From the NCBI GenBank assembly GCA_024709185.1, contig JANJXE010000242.1:1-5314 (forward strand): DNA of 5,314 nt. The letters run 5' to 3'. Origin of the DNA: Paludibacter sp. GTDB taxonomy: Bacteria > Bacteroidota > Bacteroidia > Bacteroidales > Paludibacteraceae. Position 1 is the first letter of the stretch; the number at the start of each line of letters is the position of its first letter. Of the stretch, positions 1 to 5,314 are shown piece after piece. Position numbers and translations under genes: made by a program. The notes beneath the pieces were generated by a model. That model was not told the origin of the DNA, did no database searches, and saw nothing but the letters and a program-made list of their open reading frames with translations.

Positions 1-2
1 AC

Positions 3-1064
3 GAAGTGAAGGTTGTGACCACGGCTGATGAGTACTCAGCTACTTCAGATGCGAGTTGGTGTGTTGCAATGACCGATATCTCAAAAAAACTGATAAATAT
101 TGCTGTCGAAAAGAACAACACGAAAGAAATTCGCAGAGCCAAAGTAACAGTCAAAACGCTCCAGAAACAAGCAATAATATCGATAGCCCAGGCTCCCGAC
201 GAAACAACACCGGAAATCCTTACACCGACACAAAGGGATAGTATAGCATTACTGGCACTTAACAATGGAAATTCAAAGTGGAATGCTAATGAATCACTGG
301 AAATGTGGACAGGAATTAAGATGGAAACGATTTCCGGGAACAGAAGAGTTACAGAAATCAATTTACCAGGCACTAATTATATTACAGGTATCTTATCTGA
401 TTCGATAAAAAACCTGTCAGAAGTTAAATATATTGATTTAACCGATTGCAATTTGTCTGGAAAAGTACCATCATTACACTCATTAGAGAAACTTGTTGTA
501 CTTGATCTCAAAAAAAATCAATTGACAGGTGCTATCCCAAAACTGCCGATAAATTTAGCCTATTTAAGCTTAGGTCAAAATAAACTTTCCGGTTCTCTGC
601 CAATCACCATGAAAGAGCTATCCGGGCTTCAAATTATGGATTTGGGTCTGAATGACTTAACAGGTGAAATACCATCAGAATGGAGCTCACTGAACAAGTT
701 GAAGTATTTTTATTTATACGGAAATCTATTGACCGGGTCTATTCCTGGTTATTTGCCTGCGTTTGCACACTTAGAAGCAATAGCATTGGATTATAATCAA
801 TTGACAGGGCAAATACCTACCGGAATCGGACTGATTAAAACCCTGAAATATCTATACTTGTATTACAATAAACTTTCCGGTTCGATTCCTTCTGACTTAC
901 TTACAAATACGAACTTGCCTGTTTGGTCAGATACCGTTGTTCCACAACAAAATGGGTATACATTAAGTGCAGTAAAATCAAGTTCAGATAGCATTAAGAG
1001 TATTAAAGTGAATGTGTTGCCAGACAATTATATGTTTTATTTATTTATTAGAAGAAATAGTTGA
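3..1064 (+). CDS. BACON domain / leucine-rich repeat surface protein, 5' end missing
   Basis: The frame is open to the left edge of the window. The GTG at 6 is probably an internal valine, because the residues around it (EVKVVTTADEYSATSDASWC) read as one continuous BACON domain; the true start and any signal peptide lie upstream. Counting that GTG codon as residue 1, a BACON-like domain covers about 1-62 (SDASWC, an N-rich turn, then ending IISIAQ). A short stretch follows (DSIALLALNNGNSKWN, then W-T-G-I) that resembles the N-cap of Bacteroidetes LRR proteins. About eight plant-type LRRs of 21-25 residues occupy 115-303, with the pattern LxxLxLxxNxLTGxIP. The end (VVPQQNGYTL) resembles the cap usual in such proteins, followed by about 30 residues I do not recognise. 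No T9SS sorting domain is seen. BACON and LRR domains are associated with glycan or protein binding outside the cell; the ligand is unknown. The following bases have stops in all frames, so the 3' end looks natural. Confidence 0.88.
   Translation, partial: EVKVVTTADEYSATSDASWCVAMTDISKKLINIAVEKNNTKEIRRAKVTVKTLQKQAIISIAQAPDETTPEILTPTQRDSIALLALNNGNSKWNANESLEMWTGIKMETISGNRRVTEINLPGTNYITGILSDSIKNLSEVKYIDLTDCNLSGKVPSLHSLEKLVVLDLKKNQLTGAIPKLPINLAYLSLGQNKLSGSLPITMKELSGLQIMDLGLNDLTGEIPSEWSSLNKLKYFYLYGNLLTGSIPGYLPAFAHLEAIALDYNQLTGQIPTGIGLIKTLKYLYLYYNKLSGSIPSDLLTNTNLPVWSDTVVPQQNGYTLSAVKSSSDSIKSIKVNVLPDNYMFYLFIRRNS
348..914 (+). repeat. Array of about eight plant-type leucine-rich repeats (coding)
   Basis: Successive repeats begin at V115, V140, L163, L184, L208, L232, L256 and L280 of the LRR protein, counted from the GTG at 6. 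Most carry NxLTGxIP or NxLSGxxP. The DNA itself is also repeated: AATCAATTGACAGG occurs at 516-529 and 795-808, and AATAAACTTTCCGGTTC at 579-595 and 867-883. The offsets are 279 and 288 bp, and the 9-bp difference matches the third repeat being three residues shorter than the seventh. This fits internal duplication of repeat blocks. Confidence 0.85.
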
Positions 1065-1237
1065 TTGTAATAAGTAAATTAGTTTCACTTTGTTTTCCAG
1101 ATTCCTAATTGAAATACACCTACCTTAGATGCTGACCCCTAAGTGAATATTTGCATTTACACATCGTTTTAAAATTAACAGATGTTTAAATTATGAGCCA
1201 ATTTGCTCTCCGGAGCTGAATTATACTGTAAATATAG

Positions 1238-1277
1238 TTGAATGTTACAAAAAGGCAATTACTTTGATACGTATGTA
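1238..1277 (+). promoter_or_regulatory. Conserved 40-bp upstream element, copy 1 (probable activator site)
   Basis: The block starts TTGAATGTTACAAAAA and ends TTGATACGTATGTA. It matches the block at 4368-4407 at 34 of 40 positions. Inside are two half-sites, TGTTAC (1243-1248) and TGATAC (1265-1270), in direct orientation and exactly 22 bp apart, about two helical turns. That layout suits an AraC-type DNA-binding domain, as found in the hybrid two-component regulators of Bacteroidetes polysaccharide loci. The half-sites would centre near -67 and -45 of the start predicted from the -7 box. An alternative is an ECF sigma factor promoter, with GTTAC as the -35 and the ACGTATG region as the -10. 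The identity of the regulator is inference. Confidence 0.68.
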
Positions 1278-1301
1278 CTTTAAAGTAACAATGTAGGGCT
1301 G

Positions 1302-1309
1302 TAATTTTG
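1302..1309 (+). promoter_or_regulatory. Bacteroidetes -7 promoter box TAATTTTG
   Basis: This is an exact match to TAnnTTTG, the -7 consensus of the Bacteroidetes primary sigma factor. No good TTTG -33 box lies at the usual spacing, which fits a promoter that needs an activator bound at 1238-1277. The predicted transcript start is near 1312-1316, giving a leader of roughly 75 nt to the ATG at 1389. Confidence 0.65.
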
Positions 1310-1313
1310 CATA

Positions 1314-1353
1314 AACTTTTGAAGAATTCTTAAATATAGAAATTCTAAAAGTT
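1314..1353 (+). other. Leader inverted repeat (possible 5' UTR hairpin)
   Basis: AACTTTT (1314-1320) can pair with AAAAGTT (1347-1353). After a small 3x1 internal loop, GAATT (1324-1328) can pair with AATTC (1341-1345), leaving a 12-nt loop. The structure would begin almost at the predicted transcript start, where it might protect the mRNA or tune translation. It is AT-rich, so chance is possible. Confidence 0.4.
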
Positions 1354-1388
1354 ATTACTAAATGTTCAACTTTAAAAACAGTACTTGT

Positions 1389-2300
1389 ATGAAAAAAATT
1401 ACATTTTTACTCGTGTGTCTGACAATCTTTACTTCAACCAGGGCACAAATTGGCGATGTTTTCTTTCCCCAATTCGGACAAGATGCACAATGGTCAGTCA
1501 ATGATCAGTTTGAATTAGAATTTACCGGAACAATAGCCCCTGCTCCATTGGCCGGTATTTGTACAACATTTGAAGATTTGGTTTCAGATGGAATTGGCAA
1601 TAATGACTTTACGGGATTAAACATGAAGTTCGATGCCTACATATTTGATCAACCTACTAACACTACATTTATTGTAGGGTGGAACGGTCTCTGGAGTGCA
1701 ACAGAGGGACTTGGTTTAAATCTTGATTTCAACCAGTGGTTGGCTCAGGCTACAACAAACTATCATTATAGTGCTGCACACTGGGTAGTGCCCAATCCTC
1801 CCACAGATTATCAGGCAGCAGTAAAAAAGAATACTTACAATACATTTGAAATCGATATTGATGCCTCCGGTGTTGTACGCAGCAAATTGAATGGCTATGT
1901 ATGTGAACCCACCTATACAGCTCCTATGTCAGTACTAAAACCAACTGCCCTTTCAAAATTTTATGTATTTTTTGGATGTGGTTATACAGGTTGGAAAATG
2001 AAGAATTTTGTTGTTAGAAAAGGAGATGTCACAAATGTTTATTTTACTGATCCGGGTACTGGATTATCGGATAATGAACAAGTGACTGCAACATTGATAC
2101 CGACGTCAGGCAAGGGTGTTTTCAATTTAGAAAGTATTCACACAGGGAAAGAGTATTCGATTGTTAACACGCTGGGTCAACAAGTTCAGAAAGGATTGAT
2201 AACCAGTAATAAACAAATAATTAATCTGACAGATGTTAATTCAGGAACCTATATGTTGATTATTCCCGGAGAAGCTGTTTGTAAGTTTATTCTGAATTAA
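1389..2300 (+). CDS. Secreted ConA-lectin-like protein with T9SS sorting domain
   Basis: This 303-residue protein begins MKKITFLLVCLTIFTSTRA, a typical signal peptide with likely cleavage before Q20. An in-frame ATG at 1362 would add nine residues ahead of the signal peptide and is less likely; neither start has a clear Shine-Dalgarno, as is common in this phylum. Residues about 27-219 look like one all-beta sandwich of the concanavalin A-like kind (FELEFTGTIAP, FIVGWNGLW, NTFEIDIDASG, SKLNG, WKMKNFVVRKGD). This module resembles the second module of the next protein. No GH16-type ExDxxE catalytic motif is seen, so binding is more likely than hydrolysis. Residues about 232-303 form a T9SS type A sorting domain (YSIVNTLGQQVQKG, INLTDVNSGTYML, final KFILN), so T9SS should export the protein and release it or attach it to the surface. 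It is probably the first gene of an operon with the gene at 2379. The ligand is unknown. Confidence 0.86.
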   Translation: MKKITFLLVCLTIFTSTRAQIGDVFFPQFGQDAQWSVNDQFELEFTGTIAPAPLAGICTTFEDLVSDGIGNNDFTGLNMKFDAYIFDQPTNTTFIVGWNGLWSATEGLGLNLDFNQWLAQATTNYHYSAAHWVVPNPPTDYQAAVKKNTYNTFEIDIDASGVVRSKLNGYVCEPTYTAPMSVLKPTALSKFYVFFGCGYTGWKMKNFVVRKGDVTNVYFTDPGTGLSDNEQVTATLIPTSGKGVFNLESIHTGKEYSIVNTLGQQVQKGLITSNKQIINLTDVNSGTYMLIIPGEAVCKFILN

Positions 2301-2378
2301 ATTCAGCCTCAAAACAGAAAAATTCTCATAATTTATTGATTCTCATTTAAGTTATGCAATATTTTAAAAAGTGATGTT

Positions 2379-4166
2379 ATGAATAAATATAGTTTTATAT
2401 TAATTTTCCTGTTCTCATATAGTTCGTTTATTAGTGGTGCAGAACCAGGTACTGATTGGTGGGGGCAAAACGGCAGCTGGTCGAGTGATGGAACAACTAA
2501 TTCGCTTGTATGTGATGCTACTACTAATTTTGGTGGTGCAAACAACTGGATTGCAACAACTTTTGGTACAGCCGGACCATGGAAAGATATGACCCTTAAA
2601 TTTGATTTTTTCATGCCAAATAGTCCAAATGCACTTACTATGCAGTTCGGCCAGTCAGCAAATGATTGGGCTAATGGAGGTATCAAGGTTCAGTTTAATA
2701 TATATGGAGTTTTTGCTTACAATCCTTCATGGGGTGGTCAGGTACTTCTACTTGACGCAAATTTTGGTACAGGTGTGTACAAGTATAAGACGGATGGATG
2801 GAATACTGCTGTAGTGAAAATAAGTTCAAACGGAGTTGTAAGTGTAAAACTGAATGGAGTTAATGGTCCGACCACATTTACACCTGCTGATGCTGCTGTG
2901 TTAGATGGACAATTTTGTTCGGTGAACTATCAATATTCTGCTGGCAACAATTTTCAGATACGTAATGTAGAGTTTACAAAGGGGACTGACAGTAAAAAAT
3001 ACTTCACCTGCACGCCTGCAGCCTATACTAATATGAATATGTTTGCCAGTACAAATGCCTGGTTTCCGGTCAATGTTATTGAAGCTGTTGGTCCGGATAA
3101 TGCAACAGGAGGCTGGTATACTGTGACCACACCAGGAATGGAACAACTGAAATTTGATGGTACAATTGTACCCGGACAAACTGGTGTCCGAACCGAGAAA
3201 GCAGCACAGACGGATGAGTGGTGGAGTACCAAAATAAAATTTAAAACAGGTATTGATGCTTCCGGGGCCACTACAACGATTAAAATTGGTTCAAATGGTG
3301 TTTGGAATACACGTGCTAATGGAGGTAGATGCATTATGTTGAACATCAATAAGTTTGAAGTGCGAATGTTGTTGGATCATCAATATGGTGACCCGGAAGA
3401 CATACAGCTCTGGGCATGGAATAGCCCAACAGTGTATGAACCTTATAATGGTACAGGGCCTTTTGAATTTGAAATTGCCGTCAGCGATGCATTAACACAT
3501 GCTATTTCTTTAAAAATCAATGGAGTAAGTGCGCCTGTTACTTATAATGTTTCGGGGCTTGGTTTAAATCGCTTAAACGCTAATGGACCACTTTATTTTG
3601 AAGTATATCCGGGAGTTTCCCCTTTTGATTTTTCAAATGTATTAATAAAGAAGGCAGGAATAGCTAAAACTGTGTTTCCAACAATAAATTACATGATTTC
3701 AGCAACTGCCAACAATTCTACTCTTGGATTGGTTACGGGTGGTGGAGTTTATTCTAAATCATCGGATGTAACTTTGGTAGCAACCCCAACTGCAGGAAAT
3801 GTTTTTGTAAACTGGACTGAAGATGGATTACAGGTTTCTGCCGATGCCACTATGATTCTGAGTGATATTAGTTCTACACGTAATTTAGTTGCTAATTTTG
3901 AAACTGCAATGACTACTGATTTAAACATAGATACTACAAGTACATTCAGTATTTATCCGCTTAATAATAATGGGTTATTTGGTATAAATACTGAATTAAA
4001 AGGTGCAAATTACGTTATTATAAATGCAACTGGACAAAAGATAAAGCATGGAAAAATCAGTAACACTACGACATTACTTGATTTGTCTGGATATCAGAAG
4101 GGAGCATGTCTGATAATGCTTTATGGTGATTTTGGACAGATTACAAAAAAAATATTAATTAATTAG
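2379..4166 (+). CDS. Large secreted two-module lectin-like protein with InlB-type repeat and T9SS sorting domain
   Basis: This 595-residue protein has a signal peptide at about 1-20 (MNKYSFILIFLFSYSSFISG), probably cleaved near G20/A21. Two ConA-like beta-sandwich modules follow. Module A covers about 21-205 (WWGQNGSW, MTLKFDFFMP, GVVSVKLNG, FQIRNVEFTKG). Module B covers about 206-428 (LKFDGTIVP, IKIGSNGVWN, FEFEIAVSD, SLKINGVSAP, FDFSNVLIKKAG) and closely parallels the single module of the preceding protein. Residues about 438-508 resemble a divergent InlB B-repeat (NVFVNWTEDG, then NLVANFE), a spacer or stalk type of domain. Residues about 522-595 are a T9SS type A sorting domain (FSIYPLNNNGLFGI, YVIINATGQKIKHG, final KKILIN). 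The gene starts 78 bp after its neighbour with no promoter between them and ends before a strong terminator, so the two are probably co-transcribed. No catalytic motif was recognised; glycan binding outside the cell is inferred. Confidence 0.88.
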   Translation: MNKYSFILIFLFSYSSFISGAEPGTDWWGQNGSWSSDGTTNSLVCDATTNFGGANNWIATTFGTAGPWKDMTLKFDFFMPNSPNALTMQFGQSANDWANGGIKVQFNIYGVFAYNPSWGGQVLLLDANFGTGVYKYKTDGWNTAVVKISSNGVVSVKLNGVNGPTTFTPADAAVLDGQFCSVNYQYSAGNNFQIRNVEFTKGTDSKKYFTCTPAAYTNMNMFASTNAWFPVNVIEAVGPDNATGGWYTVTTPGMEQLKFDGTIVPGQTGVRTEKAAQTDEWWSTKIKFKTGIDASGATTTIKIGSNGVWNTRANGGRCIMLNINKFEVRMLLDHQYGDPEDIQLWAWNSPTVYEPYNGTGPFEFEIAVSDALTHAISLKINGVSAPVTYNVSGLGLNRLNANGPLYFEVYPGVSPFDFSNVLIKKAGIAKTVFPTINYMISATANNSTLGLVTGGGVYSKSSDVTLVATPTAGNVFVNWTEDGLQVSADATMILSDISSTRNLVANFETAMTTDLNIDTTSTFSIYPLNNNGLFGINTELKGANYVIINATGQKIKHGKISNTTTLLDLSGYQKGACLIMLYGDFGQITKKILIN

Positions 4167-4203
4167 CCCGGAGTATATTAGATAAGTTGTTTCAGTTTTC
4201 ATT

Positions 4204-4245
4204 ACAAGTGGTGGCAATTTTTTTATTGTTACCACTTGTTTTTTT
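4204..4245 (+). terminator. Rho-independent terminator closing the lectin-like operon
   Basis: ACAAGTGGTGGCAA (4204-4217) pairs with TTGTTACCACTTGT (4226-4239). The 14-bp stem includes two G-U wobbles and has an 8-nt T-rich loop. A run of T follows to 4245. It lies 37 bp after the stop of the 2379-4166 gene and separates that operon from the glycosidase gene. The two wobbles mean the hairpin should be stronger on the opposite strand, where the T-rich loop reads as A, but no minus-strand gene is present. Confidence 0.88.
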
Positions 4246-4337
4246 GAGCCTGATTAATCTTTTTTTTGAATCATTTCTCATTGCATAGTTATAGTGAAGA
4301 TATTGTGGGTTTATCCATATAAGAGTAATGAATTATA

Positions 4338-4365
4338 CAAATTATCAGCTTGAAATGATAATTTG
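4338..4365. repeat. Perfect 10-bp inverted repeat next to the regulatory element
   Basis: CAAATTATCA (4338-4347) and TGATAATTTG (4356-4365) are exact reverse complements separated by 8 bp (GCTTGAAA). The pair ends 2 bp before the 40-bp element. No equivalent is seen ahead of copy 1. It could be an operator for a dimeric regulator or a weak hairpin; the AT-rich sequence makes chance possible. Confidence 0.45.
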
Positions 4366-4367
4366 CA

Positions 4368-4407
4368 TTGAATGTTACAAAAAAGCAGTTTGGTTGATAC
4401 GTCTGTA
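4368..4407 (+). promoter_or_regulatory. Conserved 40-bp upstream element, copy 2 (probable activator site)
   Basis: The block starts TTGAATGTTACAAAAA and ends TTGATACGTCTGTA. It differs from the block at 1238-1277 at six positions only. The half-sites TGTTAC (4373-4378) and TGATAC (4395-4400) keep the 22-bp spacing, and both half-sites are identical to those in copy 1. The block start lies 64 bp before the -7 box, exactly as in copy 1. It probably lets the same activator switch on the GH110 gene. Confidence 0.68.
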
Positions 4408-4431
4408 ATTCCTATTGATAAAGCCTTATAC

Positions 4432-4439
4432 TACTTTTG
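4432..4439 (+). promoter_or_regulatory. Bacteroidetes -7 promoter box TACTTTTG
   Basis: This is an exact TAnnTTTG match, 37 bp from the start of the proximal TGATAC half-site, the same distance as at the other promoter. No good -33 TTTG is present, again pointing to positive control. The predicted start is near 4442-4446, giving a leader of about 50 nt to the ATG at 4495. Confidence 0.65.
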
Positions 4440-4440
4440 T

Positions 4441-4477
4441 TTCAATATAAAACATATTGATTTTAAAATCTATTGAA
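4441..4477 (+). other. Leader with overlapping inverted repeats
   Basis: TTCAATA (4441-4447) can pair with TATTGAA (4471-4477). Alternatively, CAATAT (4443-4448) can pair with ATATTG (4454-4459). GATTTTAAAATC (4459-4470) is a perfect 12-bp palindrome. The pairings are partly exclusive and all are AT-only or nearly so. The element sits at the predicted 5' end of the mRNA; function is unknown. Confidence 0.3.
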
Positions 4478-4494
4478 TATTAAATCCGTTAGAT

Positions 4495-5314
4495 ATGCTA
4501 AAAATTAAATTTACAGTAGTATTTATATTAATATTACTTTTAAACATTCATTCAATCATCGCTCAAACAGTAGTTGTTAATTTACACGCAGAAGGCCAGG
4601 ATGCTACTCTGTCGGTTTTAAATGCGTTAAAGGAAGTAAAAAGAAAGAAAGCCAAAAAATTAATTTTCGAAAAAGGGAACTATACATTTTTATCTAACCT
4701 GGCTTCAGAAAGATATTTTTTTGTAAGCAATAATGATGAGAGTCTTAAGCGATTCTTATTTGATCTTACAGAGATCAATAATCTGGAGATCGATGGACAG
4801 GGTTCTCACTTCTTACTGGATGGTTATGTAACTCCCTTTCTTTTAAACTTTTCAAAGAATATTACCATCCGCAACTTATCATTTGATTATAAACGAACAT
4901 TTCATTCGGAAGGTAAGATTGTTGCAGCTTATAAAGATAGTATAGATGTTTCTTTTTCATCAGATTATCCTTATTTTGTAGAAAATAATAAACTGATGTT
5001 TACCGGAGATAAATATATTACTATGGATTGTGCTGGTAGATTAAGAAAGGAATTTTATCCTTTCTGGCACCTTCTTGAATTTAAAGCGAGCACACGAGAA
5101 CCACACGCCGGATTGGAATATTTACCAGCACAGAATATGATAGTAAAGGAGCTCAAGCCGGGAGTAGTACGCTTATTTTATCCCAGAATGTCTGGTGTGG
5201 TTGGAAATACTATGGTTTTCAACGCAGAGTACCGCACAGTCCCGGGAATCATAATATCCGACAGTGAGAACACCAGGGTATGTAATGTGACAATTTATCA
5301 TGCTGGCGGGATGG
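4495..5314 (+). CDS. GH110-type exo-alpha-1,3-galactosidase, 3' end beyond the window
   Basis: The first 273 codons are open with no stop. Residues 1-23 are a signal peptide (MLKIKFTVVFILILLLNIHS, then IIA) with likely cleavage before Q24, so the enzyme enters the periplasm or goes further. The mature part reads like the N-terminal half of GH110: KKLIFEKGNYTF (54-65), YFFVSNNDESLKR (74-86), NLEIDGQGSHF (96-106), FHSEGK (136-141), YPYFVENNKLMFTG (158-171), FWHLLEFKASTRE (190-202), GNTMVFNAEYR (237-247) and IISDSENTRVCNVTIYHAGG (253-272). GH110 enzymes are inverting exo-alpha-1,3-galactosidases with a parallel beta-helix. Characterised Bacteroides members remove terminal galactose from blood group B or linear alpha-Gal structures. 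The catalytic aspartates are expected in the missing C-terminal half, so activity and the GlaA/GlaB-type specificity cannot be judged. The usual FGA-containing start of the first beta-helix turn is altered here (VVVNLHAEGQDAT). The gene has its own promoter after a terminator. Confidence 0.87.
   Translation, partial: MLKIKFTVVFILILLLNIHSIIAQTVVVNLHAEGQDATLSVLNALKEVKRKKAKKLIFEKGNYTFLSNLASERYFFVSNNDESLKRFLFDLTEINNLEIDGQGSHFLLDGYVTPFLLNFSKNITIRNLSFDYKRTFHSEGKIVAAYKDSIDVSFSSDYPYFVENNKLMFTGDKYITMDCAGRLRKEFYPFWHLLEFKASTREPHAGLEYLPAQNMIVKELKPGVVRLFYPRMSGVVGNTMVFNAEYRTVPGIIISDSENTRVCNVTIYHAGGM

Larger units (their letters stand above)
1065..1388. other. Intergenic region with promoter of the lectin-like operon
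   Basis: This is 324 bp without a supportable gene on either strand. The first part, about 1065-1237, shows no convincing terminator for the LRR gene, only weak 5-6 bp inverted repeats such as CTTAG/CTAAG, and I can assign nothing else there. The second part holds the regulatory element at 1238-1277, the -7 box at 1302-1309 and the leader hairpin at 1314-1353, each listed separately. Confidence 0.7.
4246..4494. other. Intergenic region with promoter of the GH110 gene
   Basis: The gap between the flanking genes is 328 bp and has no supportable gene on either strand. The stretch 4246-4337 shows nothing beyond a second T-run (about 4260-4267). The remainder holds an inverted repeat (4338-4365), the second 40-bp element (4368-4407), a -7 box (4432-4439) and a leader with short inverted repeats, each listed separately. 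Confidence 0.7.

Noticed and set aside
56..241. Short plus-strand frame inside the LRR gene
   Set aside because: It is out of frame within the BACON domain coding sequence and its composition (charged, N- and S-rich) looks like a frame shadow.
1205..1216. GC-rich palindromic stretch GCTCTCCGGAGC as terminator of the LRR gene
   Set aside because: The stem is too short, no T-run follows, and it lies about 140 bp after the stop codon.
1276..1287. 12-bp palindrome TACTTTAAAGTA between element and -7 box
   Set aside because: It is not present at the second promoter, and it is short and AT-rich, so I give it no role.
1362..1388. Upstream ATG start for the first lectin-like protein
   Set aside because: It would place nine residues before a signal peptide that starts naturally with MKK at 1389. 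It remains possible, since the predicted transcript begins near 1312-1316.
1389..2300. Assignment of the first lectin-like protein as a GH16-type glucanase
   Set aside because: The fold pattern is compatible, but no ExDxxE catalytic motif could be found; FEIDIDASG does not fit it.
2322..2346. Direct repeat ATTCTCAT (2322-2329 and 2339-2346) before the large gene as an operator
   Set aside because: It is an 8-bp repeat in AT-rich DNA with no match at the two supported promoters, and no -7 box follows at a sensible distance.
2333..2686. Minus-strand open frame of 117 codons
   Set aside because: It lies antisense to the start of the 2379-4166 gene, whose signal peptide and module structure are clear. 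Its translation has no recognisable domain.
2602..2814. Short plus-strand frame inside the large lectin-like gene
   Set aside because: It is an out-of-frame shadow of module A with no signal of its own.
2901..3349. Two overlapping minus-strand open frames (2901-3179 and 3023-3349)
   Set aside because: Both are antisense to module boundaries of the well supported 2379-4166 gene, overlap each other in different frames, and show no family signal.

Overview
The window is AT-rich DNA from a Bacteroidetes bacterium, most likely a Bacteroidales/Marinilabiliales-type organism that has a type IX secretion system (T9SS). Four things point there: a BACON domain joined to plant-type leucine-rich repeats, two proteins with T9SS type A C-terminal sorting domains, Bacteroidetes-style -7 boxes (TAnnTTTG), and the 5' part of a GH110 alpha-1,3-galactosidase gene. 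All genes lie on the + strand. Gut Bacteroides species generally lack T9SS, so a related environmental or other host-associated lineage is more likely; this is inference.

Layout. Positions 3-1064 hold the 3' part of a BACON-LRR surface protein whose start lies before the window. Positions 1065-1388 are non-coding and carry a conserved 40-bp element (1238-1277), a -7 box (1302-1309) and a leader hairpin (1314-1353). Positions 1389-2300 and 2379-4166 encode two secreted proteins built from related beta-sandwich (ConA-lectin-like) modules, each ending in a T9SS sorting domain. They are 78 bp apart with no promoter or terminator visible between them, so they look like one operon, closed by a strong intrinsic terminator at 4204-4245. 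Positions 4246-4494 hold an inverted repeat, a second copy of the 40-bp element (4368-4407) and another -7 box (4432-4439). Positions 4495-5314 are the first 273 codons of a GH110-type glycosidase that runs off the window.

The main result is regulatory. The two 40-bp elements match at 34 of 40 positions. Each contains two TGWTAC half-sites exactly 22 bp apart, and each lies at exactly the same distance from an exact TAnnTTTG box. This suggests that one activator controls both the lectin-like operon and the GH110 gene. The inferred picture is a small regulon for recognising and cleaving alpha-galactose-capped glycans: GH110 would remove terminal alpha-1,3-galactose, and the two T9SS-exported proteins would bind glycan at or outside the cell surface. 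Binding, ligand and regulator identity are not shown by the sequence.
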